Below are positions 35,700 through 47,378 of a stretch of 64,000 bases of DNA, one piece after another. Position 1 is the stretch's first letter. Each line of letters starts with the position of its first letter. A program made the position numbers and the translations under genes. The notes beneath the pieces are model-generated. The model had not been told where the DNA came from. It made no database searches and saw only the letters and a list, made by a program, of their open reading frames with translations. This DNA is from Ridgeia piscesae (lineage: Eukaryota > Annelida > Polychaeta > Sabellida > Siboglinidae), in NCBI GenBank assembly GCA_025642075.2, contig JAODUO010001323.1, positions 124,001 through 188,000 on the forward strand. Reading direction: 5' to 3'.

Positions 35700-38600
35700 G
35701 CGACGAGCGACGAGCGACGAATGGACGCGTGCGTGTTTACGTTTGGACCTCGTGTTGTCGTCTCGCGATGTAGACACTGGAACAGAGGAACTATCATTAC
35801 AATTAGAGTTCCTTTCTTGTCACACAGCAACAGATGGACTCGAATCCGGTGTAGCAATTTTAAAGCACTCATTACGTCGTAGAAACACTATGACTATGCC
35901 GACGGTAATGTTTTCAACTTAAATTCGAAAATACTCACCAAGGCAAAAAAGCTGACCTGATGGACCGCCAAATTGTGTCGAGTTACTTTAAGTTTAGTTT
36001 AGTGGCTCCGTAAACATTTCATATATTGATTGGTACGTATTACGAGTAAACAATAACTATTTTCAGTTCCAGACCGAGCCCGAAATCTTCAACTTGACCA
36101 CTTTTTTAACTTCGAAATACTTCAGTGCTTTCCACTTGGGACAGGAAAGTGTTTTGCCATTATACACCGCCCCCTCGTCTTTGCCTTCGAGTTCGACGTT
36201 CGTCGCGACTCGAGAATTGACAAACCGGTGCCGTGATCGTGGATTAAACCACCAGAAATCTCCCAAATCATTGCCACTGGGCCACCATGCCCTATTTGCA
36301 AAACTAAAATGAAAATCGCGTCATTCAGATTCAGATACATGCGATGTAAAAGAACACCCGTTATTTAGAATATGGACTAAGCCAAAATAAAATGAACAAC
36401 TCGCCTGCTACTGTTGCGGCTAAACGTCAGACATGTCACCGAGATGGAGTACCTTCATACCCATTAAACCATAACAAAAATACTAAAAGAACGCAAAGTA
36501 GTGGCTTTGACGCCCGAAAATAGTAAATCTGTACACAATCTGTACTCTGTAAGCAGCCATAGGCATAACTATTTTGATTACAATGTTTTGTCACTAATAG
36601 ACAAGTCTACAGACAGTATGTGGACATTATATTATTGACTTTGGACTTGGTTAAAACACTCAAAATCTGGTAATAAATTACATAAAAATTACATGGCTGT
36701 GCATAGAGTTTTGACAGTTATATTTATGACCAATGTAGTTGTCAGTTCTGCAAAAAAATATTAATAGAAGTTAGCTCTCAACATTTCGCGACTGTGTATC
36801 CCCCGTGAATCGCAGAATCACGTTAATGTCGGTCCCGTCTCAATTTGGGACGTAAACGAATCAGTGAGGACGGCAAACACCAGGCAGTGACACCATCCTC
36901 AGTGCCAACATAGAAAGGACGTCCTGGCAGAATAGTCAGTTAATGGAACCCTGCCGAATGCTGGATACAATTAGAAACTGTCAAAGTAAGAAACAGCCAG
37001 AGAAACAGCCAGTTATTAGTCCTCTGTTCCCAATCCTCCAAATTTTATGGGATTGGGGGGCATGAGTTTGGGTGGACTGAGTCGTAGCTTCAGCACCACG
37101 TGACCCACTCAATCGATCGTGGGGAGGGTTGGGGTGTATGGGGGTGTTGTTGAAACATGTTTGGCTTCGCTGCTGTGAAGGTCGATGACTCGGTTCATGA
37201 GCTGTCTATGAAATGTATGTCACTGTGTCCAAACTGTACCCTATAGATCAGCCTGAGTCGTCAATAAATAAATTCTGTCTAAATAAAGTGTCTAAATATA
37301 GGGCTATACATCTCAAAAGGACTGCTTGCCCTTAACACAATAGCACAGCTTCTTAGCCGGTCGGTGTGGTAGCCGGGTTTATTATTTTGTGCTAGAATGG
37401 AAATAAGGAAGACGTGTAGTTGTCTTGTTGCCTGAGATGCCGTATCACAATGGACGCCAGGAGACGAAGACAGTTAAGTCAGAACCCCCAAATGTTCCCA
37501 AAACCGGTTCTAGGGTCTAAATAGTTATGTCATCTCTAAACCCATACAACCGATTACAGCTTACCGTGGACATGTAAACACAACAATAACGCGTCCAGTG
37601 AAATGTTTATTTTGAAATATATGGTTGATTAAAATAACATCTGATTAGTCAAGATGTTCCAACTAATTACAGCCTTTATCACGGTGTTCGTAAATTTTCC
37701 AGAAACTTGACCTCGACATCCTCACGCTTAGTCCTAATCAGTCGTGTCCACACTTGACCTGGTGTAAAGCTATTTCCATCCCGAAGACCGGCAACGTCAT
37801 TGTTGTTAAATTCCCAACGCTTCAGTATATAGGCCTACCCTACCATAAGAACCCGTGTAATATATATGCACTGTCTATGTGATCAAACGACTGCCTTCCG
37901 TGACCAAAAGAGACAACATCAGTCAACTTAGACGGTGCGTTTCAACAGAACATTTGGAAATGACATGTTCTGTGTATTTAAGGTATCAATTACGGAGACT
38001 GTCGGTGTGAAATTACACGTATATAATCGAGACTCGATAATGGAAATATTGTATTGCTTAGTTCGACAACACGGTGCCTAGATCATATATCGCACTGCAC
38101 TTAGGTGTGGTCTGGCCAGCGTTTATCTAATCAGTACGGAACGGTTTGAATTAGGATTGGCGATTAGAAACACAAAGCAAATACTAGTGTGTCTCTTTAT
38201 TGGACGCCACTCCCCGTGCAAAGGTTACAAGTAGACGGTAGAAGCTTTAATCCGGACCTTTATAATTACTCCGGAAAAGTTGGCATCCGAGCATCGTTTC
38301 ACGGGAACATAATTTCCAAAGCAGAATGTAGTTCCTTATCCATGTGTGATGTGGATGATTAGTTAATCCTGAAAACTCGTTAACCGGGATAATCCGAACG
38401 TGTAACAGAAACATGCGAATGTACGCTCGCGCACACAAACACTCACGCACACGGGCCTGTATGCATGTCTAACCATACATAATTAATGCACATTATGAGA
38501 AGTGAAGATTTCTAATAACCACCTTTACGTTGGCCTATCGATCGACAGGCAATTAGTATTGTTCAGTCTGTACAGTCAGTACCCGTGGCACAACATCGTC

Positions 38601-38894
38601 CCGTATTTTATACTGAATTTGATAACAATATTATGGTCTAATAATATTGGACTTGAGGTCGCATGTCTAATCTAGGTTGCCTGCGTAATCTACGTACCCT
38701 GTTTTCCTCAAATTTATGGTACCGCTCGACAAACAACAGCAACGAGCCAAATGCCACGCAGAGGCTCTGATGTAACCTGGCTCAGCGTGGGGTTTACGTC
38801 GTAGTCACCGTGTTCGACAGCCGAACAGCGAATACTTAATTCAAAATCAATATTATTACTATAATGAGGCGCCAGAAACCGTGCGCTCTGAACA
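35700..38894. other. No secure gene
   Basis: Unique sequence with CpG-rich parts. The minus frame at 36063-36266 (DFWWFNPRSRHRF, PKWKALKYFEVKKVV) is protein-like in composition but has no clear splice sites or family. Other short frames are not supported. Confidence 0.35.
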
Positions 38895-39156
38895 TTGCCA
38901 TTGGCCGCGTTATATTACGCTATCTGGCCAATAAACCCGCTCATCATAACATCGTAATGGTGTGCTAGCAGGGTAAAAATAAGCCAGTAAATTGAGTAAT
39001 ACAAACAACAGACCGTGAATCGCGCGGACTTCGGTGGTCAGTTCGGCTGCCACAAAGACAGCAGCACGAGGCGTCGGTCGAACTCGTGCACTGCGCGAGC
39101 AGGGTGGCAGCTGTTGCTGTCAAACATCTACGCGCACGAGCTTTCTAGGGGGATGT
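38895..39156 (+). promoter_or_regulatory. Possible promoter and first exon
   Basis: An inverted CCAAT (CCATTGG, 38898-38904), a CCAAT box (38928-38932) and a TATA-like TAAAAATAAG (38974-38983) are spaced as in an animal promoter. A CpG-rich segment follows (39010-39156), ending at a good splice donor GTGAGT (39157-39162). The transcribed part could be an untranslated first exon. No downstream exon was identified, so this is inference from motif layout. Confidence 0.35.
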
Positions 39157-39162
39157 GTGAGT

Positions 39163-40014
39163 ATGCGTGAACTGGTGGGCACCGCAACGACATCAACGCT
39201 ACAGCTGTCGCGCTTACATTATCCGGGCGTTAAAAAGTATCCGGCTGACGTTTCTGCGTATGCGCGAGTCAGTCGTCTTTAGTTACCATTAAATACGTTA
39301 CCGTTTCCCGCTGAATGCCATATTAAGCACTTTTTAGTCTGGTATAATTTTTCAGCCACTGTGAGCATAAGGATGTATATAACATTTCAGCAGTTATTTG
39401 TCGCAAATTAACACGAGCGAGCCAACATGTTCTGAGGCATGTTTTGACCGTAAGAGCGTCATAATCCGTGACAGTTATTTAAACTAACGTAATATTTAAA
39501 TGTATTGAACGAAATTTTAAGCAATTCTTCACAGTAATCACCACAGGAGAGTTAACGCTCATTGTTTCTATACCATAAATGCTTTGCGTTTCGCTATACA
39601 TTGATGATTTTACATTTATCATGCGCAGGAACGTCACCCGGAAAAGTTATAACGCCCGAAAAAATGTAAGCGAGACAACGCGCTGTCGCGTTTACATTTA
39701 TCTGACGCGTAACAATAATATCCGTGTAACATTTCTGCTCGGGCGTAATAAATGTAAAATCATTAATATGCTTGGTTTCCTATGGTGATTAGTGTGAAGA
39801 GTTGCTTAAGATTGCGTTCAATACATTAATTAAAATATTACGTTTGTTACATCACTGTCACTGATTGTAGCGCACTGAAGTCACATGATTTGCGCTTTAC
39901 TTTTGACAAGATTGACATTAGAGGTTTTACATGCATATCTATATATACGTGAAAGTTTAGCAAGTAGCCACCTCTGTGAAAGTGTGCTAACATCTACGGT
40001 ACGGGAAGGCGGAG
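39163..40014. other. No feature recognised
   Basis: About 39580-39790 contains an open plus frame with no family resemblance. TTTATCATGCGC and CGCGTAACAATAAT-type sequence gives no clear repeat. Confidence 0.35.
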
Positions 40015-40298
40015 GTGGGAGATGTATGTGTGCGTGCGTGTGTAGTGTGTGTGCGTGTGTGTGTGTGGTGTGTGTGGTGTGCATGTGGTGTGTGTACGTG
40101 TGTGCGTGCGTGTGTGTGTGTTGTGCGTGTGGTGTGTGTGCGTGCGTGTAGTGTGTGGGCGCGCGCAGTGTGTGTGGGTGTATATGCGTGCGTGTGTGCG
40201 TGCGTGTGCTGTGTGTGTGGTATATGGTGTATGTGTGTGATATTATGTTGTGTTTGCGTGAGTGTATGCGTGTGTTTGCGCGTGTGCGTGTGTGTATG

Positions 40299-40376
<78 letters not shown>
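40015..40376. repeat. GT-rich then (AT)n microsatellite
   Basis: Irregular GTGTGCGTGC sequence for about 290 bp passes into a pure (AT)n run of about 70 bp (40304-40375). Confidence 0.95.
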
Positions 40377-40378
<2 letters not shown>

Positions 40379-40689
40379 TACGGTACACAGACAAATTATC
40401 CTGCATCAATAGGTACTTTGATAACCTTAATAAGAACACATTCAGCTACAGCCAGCTACACCGGTAAACAACTCAAATGTCTTCTTGCAATGAAGTACAT
40501 CCAACTCGCTGAGATGATATAGCACTGGATGCCAGCTGCAAATAGTGTGACTGTATAGAACATGAACATACCTTGTCACTGTGCTCTGTGTAGACGCTAC
40601 CAGTGCACACGTCAGCCTGCGCAATGTGTAGACGTCAGCAAAAAATACTGCGATGACTAAAATTTCTACATTTCAAAGGGATTGCCTGG

Positions 40690-42185
40690 ATTACCCAGTT
40701 GGTAGCACTCAAAAGGAGAGCTGAAACGCATTGCCATAATATAAGAATGTACCATTTGTTGTATGTGCGACCACGATTTAATGATCACTGAGCTTTTTAA
40801 TAATTGTTCAAACTTGAATATCATTGACCACTGGGCGCACTATGCTCCAGCTGCAGTTGGCTTGACTCACTATTCAATGTAAATGTTCGATTTTACCGAT
40901 TTACTTAATCAAAAAGACTATTGATTAAGTAAATCGAAAAAATAAACAGGTTACATTGAGTAAATAGGAGCTAGTCAAACCAAATGCTGCTTGAACGTAA
41001 TATGTCGCGGTCCCAGTGGATTACTGATAATCAAACTTTAATCGCAAATCGTAGTCGGTGATGGCCCACATGGCCCTCACCCACCCTCCACCTGGCCATC
41101 ACCCCACCCTCCATCTGCCCTCCCCCACCCACCACCTGACCCTCACCCCACCCACCATGGCCCTCACCCCGCCCTCCACCTGACCCTCACCGACTCTCCA
41201 CCTGGCCATCACCCCACCCTCCTACCTGGCCCTCACCCACCCTCCACCTGGCCCTCACCCACCCTCCACCTGGCCCTCACTCACCCTCCACCTGGCCCTC
41301 ACCCACCCTCCACCTGGCCCTCACCCCCTCCACCTGGCCTCACCCACCCTCCACCTGGCCCTCACCACCCTTCCACCTGGCCCTCACCCACCCTCCACCT
41401 GGCCCTCACCCACCCTCCACTGGCCCTCACCCACCCTCCACCTGGCCCTCACCCACCCTCCACCTGGCCCTCACCCCTCCACTGCCTCCCTCCACCTGGC
41501 CTCACCCACCCTCCACCTGGCCCTCACCCCTTCCACCCTACCACCTCCACCTGGCCCTCACCCCCCTCCACCTGGCCCTCACCCACCTCCACTGGCCCTC
41601 ACCCACCCTCCACCTGGCCCTCACCCCTCCACTGGCCCTCACCCCTCCACCTGGCCCTCACCCTCCACCTGGCCCTCACCCACCCTCCACCTGGCCCTCC
41701 CACCCTACCTCCACCCTCCACCTGGCCCTCACCCCACCCTCCACCTGGCCCTCACCCCCTCCACCTGGCCCTCACCCACCCTCCACCTGGCCCTACCCTC
41801 CACCCCCCACCCACCCTCCACCTGGCCCTCACCCACCCTCCACCTGGCCCTACCCCTTCCACCCTGACCATCACCCCTCACCCACTCCACCTGGCCCTAC
41901 CCTTCCACCTGACCATCACCCCACCCTCCACCTGGCCCTCACCCACCCTCCACCTGGCCCTCACCCCTTCCACCCTGACCATCACCCACCCTCCACCTGG
42001 CCCTCACCCACCCTCCACCTGGCCCTTACCCCTTCCACCCTGACCATCACCCAAATTATAATCGCAAATCATAGCTCATATCCTATAAATGGTATGTTCT
42101 TATGTTTGGGCAATGATTGTTAAAGCGCTTCAGCACACATTTAAAGCAAGGCTAAAACGCGGGAAAACTGTAAACTAAATTAATA
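40690..42185. mobile_element. Foldback element split by a C-rich minisatellite
   Basis: The centre is a perfect 16 bp stem (CGATTTACTTAATCAA and its complement, about 40908-40948). Imperfect complementarity extends outwards: CAATGTAA, GGCTTGACT/AGTCAAACC and CCACTGGG are mirrored. The left arm continues unbroken to about 40690. The right arm is interrupted at about 41055 and resumes at about 42057 with ATAATCGCAAATC, where GTACCATTT/AAATGGTAT and the sequences around them again pair with the left arm. So a foldback of about 0.5 kb holds a 1 kb array in one arm. Family unknown. Confidence 0.6.
41060..42052. repeat. C-rich minisatellite of about 21 bp units
   Basis: The unit is about CACCTGGCCCTCACCCACCC, length 19-23 with many slips, about 45 copies. 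The plus strand is strongly C-rich and G-poor. The minus strand has dense GGG runs that could fold as G-quadruplexes. It is flanked by TAATCGCAAATCGTAG (41039) and TAATCGCAAATCATAG (42059), near-identical direct repeats. Confidence 0.92.
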
Positions 42186-43449
42186 TTTGCCAGTGGGGGG
42201 TTGAGTAGTAATTTCAACATATTTCGCGCTGTCGAGATGTCTTGGATGATGACATCGAATGAAAGGGGGAGGCGTGTTGTTGGAGATTTTTCACGGTTAT
42301 GTTCATATATTTGTTTAGCTCCAGGCAACCTCATATTGCACACATACATACATTTATGGCAAGTTCCTATATGCAGCTATAGCCGACAAAACATTAGACT
42401 ACAGCATGTACACCACCATATTGGGGGCTAATACTTCGTTCAACCTCCTCTCCAAATTGTGTGGGTCCACCCGGGGCCCCCACCCCGGTTCCGGTGACAT
42501 GTGGGTACAAATTCGGTTGGACCCAGCTAGCACAGTGCCTGGTTTATCTGCTCTGACGTAGCGTTAGTGACATACGTCACGCCCGCATGCTTGCCTCTCG
42601 TGAAACTGTTGCTGGTGAGTAGTGATCGAGTGCTCCTCATATTTCGGGCGCTTCCCGCCGCTTTCATCAGCGGACTGACGTTGCTGTTGTATCACGTGAC
42701 CTAAGTCATGTGACAGTCATCACGAGCTGGAGTCAGACAAATGGGAGCTCCTGACCGATATCTGTTTTCAGTGAGGACTTCTCTCTATGGCAGTTGATTG
42801 CCTCCTTTATCTTCTTCCTGGGCCAGTTCTCATTCTGGTCAACAATTTTACTTCCTTCATTGAACACCGATAGCTTGTGTTTAATTTGTGTTCATAGTGT
42901 GTTTATAGTCGATAGTGGTTGTCGACAAGGTAGATGTTCTTTGATTTATGTGCCAGGCAGTCTTGTGAGTTGGAATATGCTCCCTCCTGAAGTAGCGTCC
43001 ACCCCATTGAGACTGGTGCCTTGTCGCGGTTGGGTGGCGAGTGTCTCAAGGACCCGGCAGCTATACCGACAGGAACCTTGGCTCCTGAGAGGTCTCAGTC
43101 CAGACAAAAGTAAGTTTCACAGACCTCCAGTTTCGGGGTTGAGCATTTAAGGCAAACGAATTCATCTCGTAAAACAAAACAAACGGTTGTTCATATTACC
43201 CTTCCGAATTAGCCGATATACAGTGTATATGCTCGCATTAGACTAAACCGTTTGCTATATGTAATACGATGATTTAATACAAACATCTTAGGCAAATTGG
43301 GTTTTATCACCAGTCAGTAATGAAAAAGAATTCATCAAATATTCTCTACATCGAATTGATACTTCGGTGGCATTTACGAGTTGCAGATGATGTCACCCAA
43401 GAAAAACAGATAACACCATCTTACAATGTTGGATTAGGTCATAGGGTCA
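42186..43449. other. No secure gene
   Basis: 42580-42720 is CpG-rich with a CACGTG E-box (about 42692). The open plus frame 42794-43150 has a donor-like GTAAGT at about 43108 but no recognised domain. It may be a promoter or first exon region; support is weak. Confidence 0.3.
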
Positions 43450-43885
43450 CCCTCACGCGCCAGGGGTCGCTGCTACTCATTGCGTCTGTGTCAGGCGGCC
43501 GTATCCCTGGCAGAGACCTTTGCAAAACTCCTGTTTTAAGTTCAGCCAATGAAATTGCTCATGAGCAGTGCAGTCGGCCTGCGGTCATGTGATATGTTGT
43601 TCGGTTATTTGCTGGTCGTTTGTAATGCAATGGTTGGAATATAGGAGCAAATAATCGAATAAAAAACTGTTCAGCTATTCATGCGATTGGTCGGACGGGT
43701 CGTTATTCTGGAATTCCCAGAAACTGTTTACCCGTCGTCACATTATGGCGGGTATTTGCGCTGTTCTTACGTGTGAGGCAGTCGCGACTGAATAAGTCAA
43801 TAAACTAGTTCGACTCGGCTAGTAACTTCCGTATTTCGCCGAGGAGGATTCGCCAGGGCTAGTTTGCATGCAAACATCCCTGGCT
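43450..43885 (+). repeat. Dispersed repeat, copy 2
   Basis: This is the partner of 33855-34270 in the same orientation, with shared CGCCAGGGGTCGCTGC, CGGACGGGTCGTTAT and GGGTATTTGCGCTGTTCT blocks. The copies are clearly diverged. Confidence 0.65.
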
Positions 43886-44189
43886 TGCAACGATGCACAG
43901 GATGGATGCTCACAGTAGTACTCGTGCCCAGTATACACAACTTTACCCTAAGGCTAATGCATACACTGAGAAATCGGGTATGTCTGACCGCTTAACTCCT
44001 CCAAAGAAAACACAACTCGCATAACTGACTCGAACCTCAATAATAAGGCTAGCGCTACGCAACACTCCAATGGACACAAAAATCATGTAAAACAACTGTC
44101 TGACTAAATCCACAATTATGCACCCTACCACTCATGTAATTCACGTCACGTTCCTCACAATAACCACCTACGGGTTTATCTCCACCTAC

Positions 44190-44557
44190 GCCGCTGTGGT
44201 GGTCTCAGATTCGACCAGTCCAGGATTCGTCTAAACGCATATCGAGCATGCGCAATGATCGCTTTTATCTGTTCTGACGCGCTCTGACGTAGTGGCAATG
44301 GCATACGTCATGCCCGGACCGAGATTCGACTAAATAACACAACACGTTCAAATGAGTGAAAATGATCACATAAGTTAATCCATTTTTATTTAAGATGTGC
44401 GTGATAACAACATTATTTCAATACTTGATGTATTACTAACGGAAACTACGTTAGTAACAAAGGCGATCCTGACTCGGTACGAATCTGGGACCGCTACCGT
44501 CGCGGTCCCAGATTCGGTCGAATTCTGGACTGGTCGAATCTGGGACCACCACACCGC
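44190..44557. mobile_element. MITE with about 40 bp inverted ends
   Basis: The left end GTGGTGGTCTCAGATTCGAC and right end, whose reverse complement reads GTGGTGGTCCCAGATTCGAC, continue as ACCAGTCCAG on both sides. The interior has no open frame. Part of the interior (CTGACGTAGTGG...CATACGTCA) resembles 42552-42580, so the family may occur twice nearby. Confidence 0.75.
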
Positions 44558-44814
44558 CTTTGTATTACAGTGGTGTCACCTAGCGAATGAATGTTGATTC
44601 ATTCGTTCTTTGAATTCACTAAGCTAGGGTACGTGGGTACTGAGATCTCTTCTATACATAATTAATAACGCGCCCGTCCGTACAGTATTTGTTGATTTTC
44701 AATCATGAATTCATGTAATTTTTTTCAATACGATATCTGCAAGATGTAGGTAACTGCAAGTCCCAGAATTCACAAACGAATCTGTATTCCTATTTAGTAT
44801 TATTTACTAGCTTC

Positions 44815-45108
44815 AGTCAACCGACTTGGATGTATTGAAACTGTTGGTCAGTCATCTGACTTGGATGTATTGAAAGTGTTGATCAGTCATCCGACTTGGA
44901 TGCATTGAAACTGTTGGTCAGTCAACTGTTTTGGATGTATTTAAACTGTTGATCAGTTATCTGACTTGGATGTATTTAAACTGTTGATCAGTCATCCGAC
45001 TTGGATGTATTTAAACTGTTGATCAGTCAACTGACTTGGATGCATTGAAACTGTTGGTCAGTCATCTGACTTGGATGTATTGAAAGTGTTGATCAGTTAT
45101 CTGACTGC
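44815..45108. repeat. 35 bp minisatellite, about 8 units
   Basis: The unit CTGACTTGGATGTATT + GAAACTGTTGGTCAGTCAT repeats with small changes (TTTAAA for TTGAAA, GATCAG for GGTCAG). Confidence 0.9.
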
Positions 45109-46400
45109 TGGTCTTTCTAGTAGAAATGGGAGGTGATGAACTGGCTTTACAAAAAAATTGCCACATACCTGATATCAAAACATTTGAAATGTAATTCATA
45201 CAACTCGATCAATGACAATGACAGCAGGAGGAACTATTGTGTAAGCACAATTCACCAGTGTATTTTCAAAAGTATATTTTAATCGGAACGAATAATCTGA
45301 TAACTTTCTACAACAGTGTGTATAATTTTCTTCATAACAAATTTGGAGTCAACTTCTTTGCAACACCACAAAAATCATGGATAAATCGTCATGTTTTTGT
45401 CCTTCTGCACAGCACTTAAATGTCATCACAGCTAGATTACATAGTGGTGCTTTCCATAACAAGCACACCAACTTTCTAAACAACATTAGTCACTGGTCGA
45501 ACATAGATTCACACTAAGTCGAGGTCTGAGAATGTGCAAGAATGATGCTAACAGAAACGTGTCAAGTATACACATAACATCAGCGGACAGAAACGAACTT
45601 AATTCATTGAGAAAACTTACAGAGCACAATTTCCCAGAGACTGAAAATGTCAACATAGTGTTAACAACAAAGTTAGTTAACATTTGATTTGAACCACATC
45701 AACCTTTACATACGTACGCTAAATATATAACAACTCTGTGCTGTTTAGGCTGTTGCAACAATCATCAACTAATCACAAACATACAGCATTGCTTTCAATA
45801 CATACAGTCAAATGTGAGCACCCCTCTTATTATGTAATCTGCCACAGAAAACTGAGCACCAAGTCTCATAAGCCTTTTCTGCACAAGCTAAATATGTCTG
45901 TATATGCCATGTTTCGTCGACTTTATGATTATGGCATGTAAACATAACCTATAATTTCATCTTTCAATGTCCCGCTAACATTCTGTGACAAACAACCAAA
46001 ATTTAATACATACATTAAAAACCACAAATGCGAGTCTTTTGTTTCTCAAATAAGGTGCTTTTAAAGTTTGCTCCAATTGTAACAATTCCTTAAAACAACC
46101 AAAACAAGACATTTTAAACAATCAGACAAGATTTTAAAACTTGTGTTATCAAAAAAGATGCTGGACTCTACTTAACAATTACGTGACTAAATACCCACAT
46201 CACAGTGGCAGGTGACACACAAGGCACATCCTTATATCAGTGGAAACAATCTACATATCTCTCTTCTCCTCAGCACTGTTGTATGTACCCATGGGTGTCA
46301 CATGTTTCTAACTTACGAATGCAATACTGCTTCTGGATTAAAGTTTCCAGTTGCTATCATACAGTGCTTAACTCAGGTTTATCAGGATGGTACAAACACA
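45109..46400. other. No gene recognised
   Basis: AT-rich unique sequence. Short frames lack context. Confidence 0.4.
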
Positions 46401-46630
46401 AGGCAGTCCCAGCCACCTTGCTTGATGATGTAGATGTTGTCTCGGGCACCCAAGCCACATTACTTGATGACGTAGCTATTGCCTTGGGATGCCCAAGCCA
46501 TACTACTTTATGTTGCTGCTGTTGTCTCTGGCAACCAAAGCCACACCACTTGACACAGTAGCTATGTCAAAACCACAACACTTGATGAAGTAGCTATCGA
46601 GTGTTGGGCAGCCCTAGCCTCATCACAGCT
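46401..46630. repeat. Degenerate tandem repeat with CTTGATGA-GTAGCTAT core
   Basis: Four to five copies of about CCAAGCCACATTACTTGATG + ACGTAGCTAT, 40-57 bp apart, strongly diverged. Confidence 0.6.
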
Positions 46631-47053
46631 TGTGACAAAGGATGAACTGAACTGTGCTTGCCAATACAATTTGCCATCACTTGAGATTTACAATCCAAAT
46701 TATATGGAAAAATACAATCAGAAAAGAAAGATAGAGATGGTATCGTAGACTGCTGTATTCAACTACTGGACTGAACATCATTACATGTCCAAGGAATTAG
46801 GATTGTCTAAAGAAGCTTTCTAAATACACATGCCAATTACAAAATATGTTTAGCTGAAGCAACTTATTTTTGAGAATATAGTTCCTACAAGAGGGCCACA
46901 ATATATAGCAAGGTCCAGATCAAAATAAAAAATAGCAATTAAACATCTTTACCATGCAGTGGTTTTTACCAAATTTGGTTTAAAGGATAGCAAGGACACC
47001 AATATTCCCCCACATTAATAACCATACGTGTAACCAGTTAGTAGCAACATGAT

Positions 47054-47059
47054 TTTATT
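47054..47059 (-). promoter_or_regulatory. Possible polyadenylation signal of the CARHSP1-like gene
   Basis: Plus TTTATT reads AATAAA on minus, about 320 nt beyond the stop codon at 47379. Reasonable for a 3' UTR of this length but not unique. Confidence 0.35.
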
Positions 47060-47378
47060 CATAAAATTACGATAATCTATAATAAAATAATTCTACATGA
47101 GGTCGAGATGTGGTGGTAACTAAACTAAGTACCGTGAGAATCTTCTGTGGTCTAAAAGATACAATTTCATTGTAAGATAACCAACTAAAAAATAGATAAA
47201 TGCGAGCGTTACTATGGCACAGCGAAAACATCACCTGCACCAGAACATATGACAAATTTAACACTTAGCATGCGACCAAATAAACACCACTGGTAATATG
47301 ACAGATTCACTAAGTAGACATCAATTTTTTCTCACAAGATGACCAACAGAAGGGTGGGGTGACATGCTTCTAGCGGCT

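Noticed and set aside
36063..36266. Minus frame DFWWFNPRSRHRF as a gene
   Set aside because: Composition is protein-like but no splice sites, start context or family could be supported, and an overlapping plus frame is equally open.
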